This document shows, one piece after another, positions 8,484 through 18,356 of a stretch of 33,576 bases of DNA (positions are counted from its first letter, which is position 1; every line of letters begins with the position of its first letter). Source of the DNA: CAIZGX01 sp039805165 (GTDB taxonomy: Bacteria; Bacteroidota; Bacteroidia; Flavobacteriales_D; Sanyastnellaceae); assembly GCA_039805165.1 (NCBI GenBank), contig JBDLUS010000132.1, positions 1 through 33,576 of the forward strand, read 5' to 3'. The translations under genes and the position numbers were made by a program. Under the pieces are notes generated by a model. The model worked only from the letters and a program-made list of their open reading frames with translations, was not told the origin of the DNA and searched no databases.

Positions 8484-8514
8484 AAAAAACCCTCAACTTT
8501 CGTTGAGGGTTTTT
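8484..8514. terminator. Bidirectional rho-independent terminator
   Basis: An 8-bp perfect GC-rich stem (CCCTCAAC/GTTGAGGG) with a 4-nt loop occupies 8490-8509. It is flanked by six A on one side and five T on the other, so it can stop transcription from both the plus-strand lipoprotein gene and the minus-strand giant gene with its small ORF. Read on the minus strand the loop is a stable GAAA tetraloop. The same 30 bp recur beside the tRNA at 18232-18261. Confidence 0.9.
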
Positions 8515-8530
8515 AATAGTTTTCTTTTTA

Positions 8531-8707
8531 TCACTTGAACCATTTCAGCGGGTTCATAAATTGAGAGTACATACCGCCATCAGTTTCTTCCGACTCCATC
8601 ATCATTTGTAATTCTGGATCTCCATAAGGAGTGCTCATCAAGACCAAGTTCATCTCAGTATCGAGATTCACCTTCGTTATCGTTGGGTTACAATATTTCT
8701 TTTTCAT
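8531..8707 (-). CDS. Small protein, 58 residues, downstream of the giant gene
   Basis: A short open frame begins at an ATG 12 bp after the stop of the giant secreted protein and ends 17 bp before the terminator, filling the gap exactly. The product begins MKKKYCNPTITKVNLDTEMN, continues with LVLMSTPYGDPE, is acidic and Met-rich in the middle, and ends NPLKWFK. There is no signal peptide or membrane helix. Its style (a Lys-rich start, a VxLDTExxLVLMS core and an NPLKWFK end) resembles small uncharacterised proteins I have seen in Bacteroidota, but I cannot name a family. Position and codon use argue for a real gene co-transcribed with the giant one. A role with that product is inference only. 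Confidence 0.65.
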   Translation of the reverse strand: MKKKYCNPTITKVNLDTEMNLVLMSTPYGDPELQMMMESEETDGGMYSQFMNPLKWFK

Positions 8708-8719
8708 TCTTCGGACTTC

Positions 8720-11700
8720 TTATTTCTTAATAAATATACGGTGCGTTTCCGATTGACTACCGCGAACTACACGCACCACAAAGATACCCGAAGCTTCAGA
8801 TAATTCAACTTGATTCATTCCTTCAACTAGACGAACGCTCTTCACTAATTTACCCGTTACATCATAGATGTCGGCGCGCTTAGCGGTGTTGCTTTCTGTG
8901 TTGGTTAATTGAATGTTCAATTGGTTTCCTTCAGTTACATAAACCATCGTTTCTACTTGTGCAACATCTTTCGTAGAACCTTGCGCAGCACCTTGCTCTG
9001 CATCTGCTCCTTCAAGCGTCATGCCTGCAGCACCTACAATACATAAGTATTGTGTGGGTCCCCAGTTGTAGTTCGTGCCAGTGTAGTTGAAGATTGGTGC
9101 CGTTTGTACAGCGTAGGTCTTGCCGTTTTGAAGTTGTGCAACTGTTCCTAGGTTCAAGTAGTTCGAAGCAGCGCCTCTGTTCAACTCGATAGGAAGTCCA
9201 ACTTCTTGCATCGTCAATGGGTTCACCTCGGTAAATCTCCATCTCCAGTTGTTCGATCCACATACCCATGGCATGCTCGATACCACTGCGCCTCTGAAGC
9301 GAGGACCATTGTTGCAGCTGCTATTGTTGCTAAGTGTAGTTTGTGGTTGTGCAATCGTTACTACTTGACATCCGCTGTTGCTTGGTACCGTGATTTGCTC
9401 CGTGTTACCTGCGCCGTCGGTTAGCGTGTATGTGTTAGAGATAACAACATTGTACGTTGAACCGTATGGGAGAAGCGGAGTCACTGTGCTCAATACGCAG
9501 ATGTCTGAGTTCTGTGTGCGGGTAAACGTTTGTCCTGCTGCTGGTCCGCTTGTTCCGGTGAACGTGAACGTGTAGCTAACGCCTGTTGATCCTGCCCATG
9601 TTGCTTTGTAGTATTGGCATAGGCTATATGGACCTGCGCCGTAGTCACATCCACCGCGCTTCAATGATTTTACGCAGATGCCGTAGGTTCCTGTCGGTTC
9701 GCCGCTGAGCGTGTTGTGAACACCTACCTTGTAAGTTTGTCCTGCAATTAATCCGTAGAAGTTCAACGTCTCGTTTCCGATACCGTTAACTGCGTTCTCT
9801 TGCGCAACTGCATTACCATTTGCATCCTGAAGCTCAATGATAACATCAGCTGACGCTGTATTCACAGCGATGCTTATACCTTCAGTTGTTGCCGTGAACG
9901 CATGCCATGTGTCCTCACTTGTGACGTTGTTACACTGTGGCCAGTTGCTGGTTGACATGGCAATAGCTGTTGCAGGGGTTTGTCCAGGCAAAGCAGGTGC
10001 AGGTGCGAAGTGGAGAACAAAACGACTATTGAACGTTCCTGCTTCACTCGTGAATGAATACGCTGTTGTGTTACTTAGTTCTATGTATTCGTCGGTTAAC
10101 TTGTCTTCTAAGTATACTATGTCTGAGAACGTATGCTCTGTACAGTTGATGCTGTATGTTCCTGCCGTTGGGATTTGAACCCCTAACTGCAACGTGTCTT
10201 TTGTCAATGCATTGCCTATACCGTTAATCGCAACCTTGTTAGCACCCTCCAAGGAATACAACTGATGAATGGTTGCCGATGGAATTTCCTTACTTGAGTC
10301 GTTGTTGTCGTAGCTGTTGCTCAAGTCTTCGTTTAACACAACTAAAGTCTCATCATGCAACACTCCGTTAGAGATATTCAATCGAACTGTTGCTGGTGTT
10401 AACGTTAACGTACTTTGTGTTCCATGCGAACGCATAGCGTTGGTTGCAGTCATACTCAATGATGTACCTGTGTTCAAACGAACCCAGAACGACTGGAATG
10501 GAGCAATAGTCCCTGTCACTTGTGTGCCATTTCCTGAAGTACCGCCACTGTTGCTCGTTCCAACTCCGATAACTGCATTGTACGTATCGAACAACATTGT
10601 TCCACCTGATGTTGCTGAGCGATACCATACCGTTGGCAACAATGCAGAGGTGTTATTGGAAACAGTTGAGTTATACAATTGATCCCAACTTACATGCGAA
10701 GGGTATGGATTTGATATCAAATTAAATCCAGGTTTCGGAGCAGACCCTGAGCGCGTTAAATTATACGTTACATCGCCATTACCTATGTTATTAGAGGTGA
10801 AAGCGTAAGTGTTAGCATTCAGAGCGGTGTTATCTATTCCGCGGAATACATATCCGACCCCTTGACTAAGAGTAGTTCCGTCGTTTGTAATTTCTGAATA
10901 GAGCCCCGTTACTTCACTGTGCGACCACAACTTATTCGCTCCTTCCGCCACAAAACCACCTGAAGTTGCTCCGGTCATTGGAATACCGGTGTACCAGAAA
11001 CGACCGGTAGGAGCTGATGTTCCTGTGCCTGGCATTGTGCGCTCTGCCGTGTATGTGCCAGTGCCTGTATTCGCGGTGGCACTGGTTTGAAGCATGGACG
11101 CACCGTTCTCCAGTTTAAACGAACCGTTGTTCACTAAAGCTCCTGAAATGGTAATATCCTTGGCACTTGAAAGAATATAATTCGCTCCAGAAGAAACAGA
11201 CAAGTTTGAGAACGTAATGTCGTTCGTTCTCAATGTTCCGCCTAATACAGAGCTCTGCCCACCAAAGGTGTAGGAATTTGATAAAGTCAATGTTCCAACC
11301 CCATCTTTCACGAACTGGATGTCAGTACCGGTAAGCGTACCCGGAAGTGATGAAGTGGCAGATAAATCCATGGTCAAAATTCTTCCAGTAGCAACAGTTA
11401 AGCCACCTGAACCTGTTAAGTTCGATGACTTAATCGTAACATCTCCTGTACTAGTTGAAGTAGTAGTTAGCCCTCCCGTTAAAGTCACCGCACCACCGTA
11501 TATTGATATTGGGCCCGCAACAGTTGTCGCTGTTCCAACTGTAACGGCAGCAGTGTTGGTTGATTTACCAATTTGCAATCCACCACATGTTAAGTTCAAA
11601 TTTGTAATCGGATAAGCAACCGATGAAGAGAAACTGTTACTCTTCGGAATATACTTAAATGTTCCAGCCGCTGTTACATTTCGCTGAGAAGACAATCCAC

Positions 11701-14700
11701 CTATTGGACTATCGCTATAAATAGAAATATCACCGTTGTTTGTGGTCGTCAAGTTCGCATTGAGTGTCACGATTCCGCCATACAAGCTAATTGGACCTGC
11801 GGCTGAAAGATTTGATGATATTGTAACATCACTTGAATTACTCAATGTCACGCCTGAAAATCCAGAAAAATCACCGATTGTTAAACCTCCATAAGTACTG
11901 AGATTATTAATCTTAAGACCGTTATAATGCCCTGTATTTATCGTAAAGACATCAGAAGTCGTTGTCCCTCCAATTGTCAATGTGCTGGCGTAACTACCTC
12001 CGTTCGGAAGCAGAGAGATCAATCCGGTTGTGGTAAAACCTATTGTTCCTGAAGTCACTGAAGAAACGAAAGTAATATCGCCAGAACCCGCATTAACCGT
12101 CCAAGAACCATTAGAGGCTATGCCATTTACTCCACCATTACCATTGCCAGCCCAAGCGAAGACATCTCCACCGTTTGTGGTGACACTGTTAAAGAAGTCA
12201 AGAGAATTTGCATTTGATCCACCAACTGAAGGACCATCACCTACAGTGAGGCCGTTCCACGTGTAGCTTCCTCCATTGGAATTTGAACCTCCCATCCACA
12301 CGTGCCCACCATTTGTAGTAATTGCTCCAGAGAATGTTGCTCCCCCATCGCCATTGTCTCCGTTATAATCAGACCAAATCACAACATTCAGAACCCCTGT
12401 TCCGCTTGCTGTAATTGGCCCCGAGAAATTCGCACGACCATTGGCTTGTATCGTTAAAGTACCTGTTCCAGCAGTTTTAGCAATGGTCGAAGTCATTTCT
12501 ATGTCATTCCAATCGCTAATTCCCTTTATGAATATATCTCCATCTGCAGAGGATGTAATATTACCCGTCACATCTACATTCCATCCATACACACTAATCG
12601 GTCCTGCAACGGTGAACGCTGAATTCACATACAAATCGGCCGCACTTCCCGTCTTTCCAAGTCTAAATGAAGACATCGTCTGCGAGTTCTGATTTAATGC
12701 AAAGTTGCTCGTATAAACAGCATCACCAAAACTTGATGCATTTGACTCGATAACCACATCTCCAGTAGTTGCCAATTTCGGAGTATAGCCGTTGAAAGCA
12801 AAACGATCGTGTGAAATTGTAATATCAGAGATGCTTGAGGACACCACACCACTTTTTGAACCTAAAAATAAATTTCCAGCAATATATAAGTATCCGTTCG
12901 AGGCACCACCAAATTGTCCCCCGTGCAAATTAATTGGACCACCCGTGCTTAGAATATTTGTCTCGGCACGAAAAACAATATCGTAATAGTTCGCAACAGA
13001 GTTACCTGTATTTATATCAATTCCACCGCCCGATGGCGCTAAAATATTAAGGATACTATAGGCCTCAGTTTCAATTCCAAACGCGTCTTCAGATGTACCC
13101 GCGCAGAATGCATTAATTGTGATTGCGTTTGTTGCATTACTTGAGGACTGTATGGTAAAAGGCAAATTGGCTGTGGTATTGTAGAATACAATTCCAGAAC
13201 TAAAAGTAGAACCTGAAGTTTGGCTATATCCGTCAAGTACTATTGACCCTGATCCGCTGTTGATATTTCCGTTGCTGGTTAAATAATAGAAGCCAACACC
13301 TGAACCGCCTGTACCTCCTCCAATTGCTCCACTATATGATTTCCCCTTAATTGAAATATTTCCATTCCCTGAATTCAGGTTTGCAGTAACATCAATGCGA
13401 ACACCTTCAGGATTCAGCCCTCCGGATTGTCCCAAGGCATAACCGGTTCCCAAGGTATTTCCTCCTGCCAAGGTAATATCACCCCCATTCGTAGTTATAG
13501 TTAGTCCATATCGAAAATCTATCCTACCGTTGTTGGTGGACTCGCCATCTGTTGCATCATCAACATTGGAAGACAACATCACGTCTCCACCTTGTGTTGT
13601 GATAGTTGTAGCAACAGAATTAACAATATGCCTTTTCGCTAAAACCTTTAAATTCTTTGGTGTGCTGCTAATGATGTTAGTACTGAATGTAATCGTTCTT
13701 GCCTCTATGCTCAAATCGCTATCTGCTAACTTTGTAACAACATCACTCGCATTAATTAGTATTGGGCTAGTTAATGTGCTGATTACACCATTCGAGTAGG
13801 TCCAACTTGTACCCTCGGCATGACCTCCTGAAGTTACGATGGTTATATCCCCTTCTCCTTCCAAAGCTCTGTAAATTGCATAGGCGTTGTTTGCACTAAG
13901 GGTAGGACTGAAGCTAGAAGAAGTTTCATCGTAACCCGTGCGCACATTGGATGAACCACCCACAAGGGTAGTTAGACCTGTACTGTTCGATTCCATTCCA
14001 CTGAATAGCTTAGCAATACCGCCTGTACCGACAGTAATTGTTGGACTGCCAGTTACAATAATGTCACCTCCTTCGCTTGCGTCAATAGCAGAACTTTTTC
14101 CGCTGTTTATAATCAAGGCACTTGAGGTGGTGTTGGTGGTTGAAACGGGTTGTGTTAAACTAATATTCCCCGTCAAGGTTTCAACAGATACTAAGCCACT
14201 CGAGTAAATACCACTTATACTTCCCAAAGTTCCAATAGTCAAACCTCCGGAAGCATCAGTCAAGCTTAAAGCACCAATGCGGGATGATGAAGTGCCCGCA
14301 GCAAGAGTTCCAAAATTGTTTGAAGTGTTCGACAGTGTAAAAGATCCCGCACCACTTAATGAAATTCCTGTAGCTGAAATTGATGCTGTTTGAGTAACGG
14401 TGCCAGAAGCTTTTAATGATAGGTCTCCACTCACAGATAAAGCAGTGGAAAAAGAGATATTCGATGCGTTCACTGAAGCGGCCCCAGCTATAGAAAGTGC
14501 TCCTACAGAAGTGAAATTAAAATTTGTCGTGTTCGTAGATTTACCTAGATATAATCCTCCAATACCGTTTGCATCTTGATCAATTTTAAACCATTGCAAA
14601 TAAACTTCTTGACCTAATGACCCGTCATTTGATTCTAATGTAAATGAACCCGTACCATTAATCCAAGGTTTTTGGGCCTCACTGCCTGTATCAAAAGTCA

Positions 14701-17700
14701 TTGTCTCCCCTCTAATAACAGTGTTTCCAGAACCTGGATTGAAAACCAAATAATCTATGTTAAGCAATCCACTTCCATTGGCATCGCTATCAGCTTCCAC
14801 CAAAATATTTCCACCATTAGTTGTAATGCTGCATTGCGTTGCACCCGAAGTATAAAAGCTTGTACTTCCTTTGAGCGTAATATCACCCGCATTGGTTGAT
14901 GTAATATTCTGGTAAATGTTCACCATACCCGCATAAATTGATATTGGTCCTGCGATAGATAAAACAGGCTTAAAATTTATATCTGCAGAGTTGTTAACAC
15001 TTCCCAATCTAAAGCTGGTGGCAGTTGATGCAATGGAAAACTCAGTTGTAATACTTACAGCACTTGCAAATGTTGCTCCGCTAACGCCTTCAAAAACGCA
15101 ATACCCAACATTCTGGACGGCAATTGTACCCACGTTTGCTCCATTTGAGGTGGATAAAGAACCAAATCTCAATGTAATATTACCGGTATTCTCATCGCCA
15201 AAAGCTATATTGCCTGATACGTTCTGCGCGCGATAACTTGCACCATAATTACCTCCGGTATTTCCACTGATACCATTAATTTCCAAAGCACCCCCATCGG
15301 TATTAATTCGTGTAAAACTTGTAGCACTACTCGACTGGATCACAAACCCAACAGCTTCACCTGCTTGCAAGGCTGCATTTGTAGCATTGCCCGTTAAATT
15401 AATATTCCCTGTAGTACTCGAAATTGTTACATCGTCACCAGCATATTCAACGATGGCCAACCCGTGACACCACGAGTAAGTGGTTGTAATACCCGATGTT
15501 GTACCCTCTAGATAAATATCTCCTGTTGTGGAAGAAATACTTACATTCCCTGTTGAAGAAGATAAATCAATGGTGGTACCAATGAAAAGACCTGCTGACA
15601 TGTGTGGGTTACCTGTTCTTTGTCCGTATAACGACAATGCTCCAGCACCAGAACTGATAGATGTGCTTCCATGCACTTGGATACCTGCATTGGAGCCATC
15701 AACAGCATTTACAGTCCCTTTCATGCGAATGGTTCCCCCTCCTGAATTGACAGTCGTTGAGAATAATGCAATACCATTGAAACTTGCATTGGAAGAAGCT
15801 GAATAACCCGTGGGAACTGTCAAACCAGATACTGTCTCAGAACTTGATCCACCACCAACGTAAATATTTCCACCACTCGTTGTAACGCTGGAAGGAAAAC
15901 TCACTCTTCCATCAGCATTACCATCTTTGTCTGACCAAACAACCAATGAACCTCCTGAAGTAGAAATATTGGCACCCATAAGCACACTACCTGTACCTAT
16001 GAAATTGATGTGCCCCGTATTCACCGTTGTTGTATAAGCAGCACTCTGCGTAATGGTTCCTCCATATACCGTGATAGCACCTGCTACAGACTGCGCCGAT
16101 GAAAGTGTAATATCCGCAGTATTTCCAGACTTACCAACTGTCAATCCGGTCAATGTATTGGGAACTGTTAAGTTCGTCATTGGAAAAGTTAGGGCGCTTG
16201 CAAAGCTTGTTCCCAAAGGTTCAACGGTTAGCGTTCCTGTAGTTTGTATAGCTTCTGCGTTATGAAGCGAAAAGCTATTACTACGTAGCGTAATGTTACT
16301 GCTGCTGCTTGGCAGTGTTCCCTTACCAAGGACGCCACCCGATCGAAGACCAGTTCCGCCGTTGGCAATTAAAGTAATTGGACCACTTAAAGCATACGCA
16401 TATAACGCGCTTGCCTCAATTCCAGCATAGGTACCTGTATTGGCTGTTTGTCCTGATATTGCAATTCCACCGCCTTCCGCATTGGCAATAATAGTAGCAG
16501 ACCCCTGGTAACCCGCCACAGTGCCCGTTGATGAAGTTGCACCTGTAACTGTAATCGCAGAACTTGTTGTGTTAGATGAAGTAATGGTTGGACCAACACT
16601 TCCAGACCCCGAAAAATAAGACAGTTCAATTCCATGCCCTGTTGAAGTATTATCTCCTGTAATAGTTATTGAGCCAATTCCTGAGTTAATGTTTTGAGTT
16701 GCTCCTGTGAACCCTCTGTACCAAGCAAAGCCAGGAACAGCATTAGCAGATTGTCCTTTAATAACCACATCACCACCGCCACTATAGATATTCAGTGAGT
16801 TGGTGTATGTAGCTGAGTTTGTATAACGTCCAAACGTAACAGCAGAAGGGACATGATCTCCCCACACCGTTGTTCTATTCGAATAGGCATATCCTGTAGG
16901 TACTATTGTTCCAGAAGCCAAGGTCTGACTCGCAGTTCCACCAGCCAGTGTTATTGTTCCTCCGCCACTGGCTTGATTCGTTAAGCCGTTTGCTGAGTTG
17001 ATTGTAACACCCTGGTTCAATCCAATGAAATCGCCATCCGTGGAATTCGCTATTCCGTCTGAATTTGACCAAAAGGTGATATCGCCGTTGTTCGTTTTAA
17101 GCGCAACATTCTCAGCCACTAAAACGCATTTAGTCGCTTTTAAGAGCAAATCAGTACCACTAGCGCTTGCGTACAAATTGTTATTCACTGTTACATTGCT
17201 GCCGACAAAACTGATTGAACCATCAATATCAATAGCGCTGTTCACATTCACGTTTTGAGAATTGGTATAATTAAATGAACTTCCATATCCATCATAAACA
17301 CCCAATGAAAGACCACCTAACGAAGAAAAATTATTCATTTGTATCGGCTGACCCATGGCTGAGGTCAGAGTAACGTTGGCTCCTGATGTCGTTGTAGACC
17401 ACGTAAAATCGCCTGCCCAAGGATTACTATTATCTGTTGCTAGTGTTAACTTTCCTGTTGATGAAATAGATAACGTATTACTCGTAGCTATAAGTTGTCT
17501 TGTAATTAAAGTCACGTTTCCAGAACCCGCATTAAGCTGAGGGTTGTTTTGAAGTCCAATACCATCCAAAGTAGAACCATTTCCTGTGCCAGCCCAAAGC
17601 AAAATATCACCTCCACCTGTTGTAATTGATGTTACAAAAACATCCATAGCATAGTGATTCGCCGAGGACGAACCAACAGACGGCCCATTGCCTACTGTCA

Positions 17701-18193
17701 ATCCATTCCAAGTATAACTACCCGCAGAGCTAGAACTTCCACCCGCCCAAAAATGCCCTCCATTAGTATTAATTGAAGAGGTAATTCCAACTCCACCTAC
17801 GTTACTGTTGTTGTAATCTGACCAAAGAATAAGATTTAGTTTTGAGAAACTAGAAGAAATTCCGTTGGTAGTTACACGTTTATCCGACCGCAAAGTAAGC
17901 GTAGCATCTCCACCGGAAGTTTTTTGAATAGGCACACTTACAAATACCTCCCCATTACTTACAATGCATTGAACGGTAACGCTGACACCACTATTCAAAT
18001 AAGACTCTATGACTGATTTATTTACGTTTGCGGTTCCTGTTGCTGTTATAACTACAGGATTCGATCCAGAAACACTCCAATTGGTTCCTGAAGTGCCAGT
18101 TTCTCCATCTGCACTTATTGATAATGATTGTGCATTTGCAAAGGCACCAATAAAAACTAAGAAAAGCGCAACAAAAATTTTATTAAAATACAT
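8720..18193 (-). CDS. Giant T9SS-secreted beta-helix repeat protein (3157 residues)
   Basis: A predicted cell-surface or released adhesin-like protein. It has a Sec signal peptide (1-21, ending ANA before Gln22). A huge Gly/Ser/Thr/Asn-rich region (about 22-2290) is built of GDI-type beta-helix strands such as TTNGGDITLAGG. An autotransporter-associated strand repeat motif, GVGTLTLSNSYTFGG, lies near 2295. A Bacteroidota surface module follows with GFNLISNPYPS (about 2493) and PFQSFWVR (about 2568). Next come a PPC-like beta-sandwich (about 2735-2825), a Cys-containing region (about 2840-3055) and a T9SS type A sorting domain (about 3078-3157, with DIYDVTGKLVKSV and the terminal HRIFIKK). At least six copies of a unit centred on AGPISIYGG occur between about 700 and 2230. 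No enzymatic motif was seen. It is followed by a 58-residue ORF and the shared terminator. Adhesion or matrix function is inferred from architecture. Confidence 0.93.
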   Translation of the reverse strand: MYFNKIFVALFLVFIGAFANAQSLSISADGETGTSGTNWSVSGSNPVVITATGTANVNKSVIESYLNSGVSVTVQCIVSNGEVFVSVPIQKTSGGDATLTLRSDKRVTTNGISSSFSKLNLILWSDYNNSNVGGVGITSSINTNGGHFWAGGSSSSAGSYTWNGLTVGNGPSVGSSSANHYAMDVFVTSITTGGGDILLWAGTGNGSTLDGIGLQNNPQLNAGSGNVTLITRQLIATSNTLSISSTGKLTLATDNSNPWAGDFTWSTTTSGANVTLTSAMGQPIQMNNFSSLGGLSLGVYDGYGSSFNYTNSQNVNVNSAIDIDGSISFVGSNVTVNNNLYASASGTDLLLKATKCVLVAENVALKTNNGDITFWSNSDGIANSTDGDFIGLNQGVTINSANGLTNQASGGGTITLAGGTASQTLASGTIVPTGYAYSNRTTVWGDHVPSAVTFGRYTNSATYTNSLNIYSGGGDVVIKGQSANAVPGFAWYRGFTGATQNINSGIGSITITGDNTSTGHGIELSYFSGSGSVGPTITSSNTTSSAITVTGATSSTGTVAGYQGSATIIANAEGGGIAISGQTANTGTYAGIEASALYAYALSGPITLIANGGTGLRSGGVLGKGTLPSSSSNITLRSNSFSLHNAEAIQTTGTLTVEPLGTSFASALTFPMTNLTVPNTLTGLTVGKSGNTADITLSSAQSVAGAITVYGGTITQSAAYTTTVNTGHINFIGTGSVLMGANISTSGGSLVVWSDKDGNADGRVSFPSSVTTSGGNIYVGGGSSSETVSGLTVPTGYSASSNASFNGIALFSTTVNSGGGTIRMKGTVNAVDGSNAGIQVHGSTSISSGAGALSLYGQRTGNPHMSAGLFIGTTIDLSSSTGNVSISSTTGDIYLEGTTSGITTTYSWCHGLAIVEYAGDDVTISSTTGNINLTGNATNAALQAGEAVGFVIQSSSATSFTRINTDGGALEINGISGNTGGNYGASYRAQNVSGNIAFGDENTGNITLRFGSLSTSNGANVGTIAVQNVGYCVFEGVSGATFASAVSITTEFSIASTATSFRLGSVNNSADINFKPVLSIAGPISIYAGMVNIYQNITSTNAGDITLKGSTSFYTSGATQCSITTNGGNILVEADSDANGSGLLNIDYLVFNPGSGNTVIRGETMTFDTGSEAQKPWINGTGSFTLESNDGSLGQEVYLQWFKIDQDANGIGGLYLGKSTNTTNFNFTSVGALSIAGAASVNASNISFSTALSVSGDLSLKASGTVTQTASISATGISLSGAGSFTLSNTSNNFGTLAAGTSSSRIGALSLTDASGGLTIGTLGSISGIYSSGLVSVETLTGNISLTQPVSTTNTTSSALIINSGKSSAIDASEGGDIIVTGSPTITVGTGGIAKLFSGMESNSTGLTTLVGGSSNVRTGYDETSSSFSPTLSANNAYAIYRALEGEGDITIVTSGGHAEGTSWTYSNGVISTLTSPILINASDVVTKLADSDLSIEARTITFSTNIISSTPKNLKVLAKRHIVNSVATTITTQGGDVMLSSNVDDATDGESTNNGRIDFRYGLTITTNGGDITLAGGNTLGTGYALGQSGGLNPEGVRIDVTANLNSGNGNISIKGKSYSGAIGGGTGGSGVGFYYLTSNGNINSGSGSIVLDGYSQTSGSTFSSGIVFYNTTANLPFTIQSSSNATNAITINAFCAGTSEDAFGIETEAYSILNILAPSGGGIDINTGNSVANYYDIVFRAETNILSTGGPINLHGGQFGGASNGYLYIAGNLFLGSKSGVVSSSISDITISHDRFAFNGYTPKLATTGDVVIESNASSFGDAVYTSNFALNQNSQTMSSFRLGKTGSAADLYVNSAFTVAGPISVYGWNVDVTGNITSSADGDIFIKGISDWNDIEMTSTIAKTAGTGTLTIQANGRANFSGPITASGTGVLNVVIWSDYNGDNGDGGATFSGAITTNGGHVWMGGSNSNGGSYTWNGLTVGDGPSVGGSNANSLDFFNSVTTNGGDVFAWAGNGNGGVNGIASNGSWTVNAGSGDITFVSSVTSGTIGFTTTGLISLLPNGGSYASTLTIGGTTTSDVFTINTGHYNGLKINNLSTYGGLTIGDFSGFSGVTLSNSSDVTISSNLSAAGPISLYGGIVTLNANLTTTNNGDISIYSDSPIGGLSSQRNVTAAGTFKYIPKSNSFSSSVAYPITNLNLTCGGLQIGKSTNTAAVTVGTATTVAGPISIYGGAVTLTGGLTTTSTSTGDVTIKSSNLTGSGGLTVATGRILTMDLSATSSLPGTLTGTDIQFVKDGVGTLTLSNSYTFGGQSSVLGGTLRTNDITFSNLSVSSGANYILSSAKDITISGALVNNGSFKLENGASMLQTSATANTGTGTYTAERTMPGTGTSAPTGRFWYTGIPMTGATSGGFVAEGANKLWSHSEVTGLYSEITNDGTTLSQGVGYVFRGIDNTALNANTYAFTSNNIGNGDVTYNLTRSGSAPKPGFNLISNPYPSHVSWDQLYNSTVSNNTSALLPTVWYRSATSGGTMLFDTYNAVIGVGTSNSGGTSGNGTQVTGTIAPFQSFWVRLNTGTSLSMTATNAMRSHGTQSTLTLTPATVRLNISNGVLHDETLVVLNEDLSNSYDNNDSSKEIPSATIHQLYSLEGANKVAINGIGNALTKDTLQLGVQIPTAGTYSINCTEHTFSDIVYLEDKLTDEYIELSNTTAYSFTSEAGTFNSRFVLHFAPAPALPGQTPATAIAMSTSNWPQCNNVTSEDTWHAFTATTEGISIAVNTASADVIIELQDANGNAVAQENAVNGIGNETLNFYGLIAGQTYKVGVHNTLSGEPTGTYGICVKSLKRGGCDYGAGPYSLCQYYKATWAGSTGVSYTFTFTGTSGPAAGQTFTRTQNSDICVLSTVTPLLPYGSTYNVVISNTYTLTDGAGNTEQITVPSNSGCQVVTIAQPQTTLSNNSSCNNGPRFRGAVVSSMPWVCGSNNWRWRFTEVNPLTMQEVGLPIELNRGAASNYLNLGTVAQLQNGKTYAVQTAPIFNYTGTNYNWGPTQYLCIVGAAGMTLEGADAEQGAAQGSTKDVAQVETMVYVTEGNQLNIQLTNTESNTAKRADIYDVTGKLVKSVRLVEGMNQVELSEASGIFVVRVVRGSQSETHRIFIKK

Positions 18194-18214
18194 GAAATCA
18201 ATTTTTTAGTGGCG

Positions 18215-18244
18215 CGAATATACAAACAATAAAAAAACCCTCAA
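18215..18244 (-). promoter_or_regulatory. Candidate promoter of the giant gene
   Basis: On the minus strand a TTG (18242-18244) is followed after 19 nt by TATATTCG (18215-18222), one base from the Bacteroidota -7 consensus TAnnTTTG. It lies 21 bp before the ATG. The TTG sits inside the right arm of the tRNA terminator hairpin, so the two signals overlap. The same spacing is found in the tRNA promoter at 18357-18386, which supports the call. Confidence 0.45.
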
Positions 18245-18261
18245 CTTTCGTTGAGGGTTTT
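18231..18261 (-). terminator. Rho-independent terminator of the tRNA-Glu gene
   Basis: Reading the minus strand, the 8-bp stem CCCTCAAC/GTTGAGGG with a GAAA tetraloop is followed by seven T. It begins 6 nt beyond the tRNA 3' end. It shares 30 identical bases with the terminator at 8484-8513. Confidence 0.88.
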
Positions 18262-18266
18262 CTTCG

Positions 18267-18338
18267 TAGCCCGTAGGGGAATCGAACCCCTGTTTACAGA
18301 ATGAAAATCTGCTGTCCTAACCCCTAGACGAACGGGCC
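18267..18338 (-). tRNA. trnE: tRNA-Glu (TTC)
   Basis: The minus strand folds into a standard cloverleaf. The acceptor arm is GGCCCGT paired with ACGGGCT (first pair G-T), and the anticodon stem GCAGA/TCTGT encloses the loop TTTTCAT with anticodon TTC. A T arm with GGTTCGATTCC and discriminator A complete it. No CCA is encoded. It agrees closely with known Bacteroidota tRNA-Glu genes. It has its own promoter and terminator. Confidence 0.95.
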
Positions 18339-18356
18339 GTTTGGGATTTGTGGGTG

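Noticed and set aside
8720..18193. Many open frames of 60-120 codons on the plus strand and other minus frames inside the giant gene
   Set aside because: They are by-products of the low-complexity Ser/Thr/Gly/Val codons of the giant gene; none has a signal, motif or independent promoter.
18232..18338. Classical tRNA attachment site
   Set aside because: The tRNA 3' end is not duplicated and no integrase is in the window; only the terminator hairpin is repeated.
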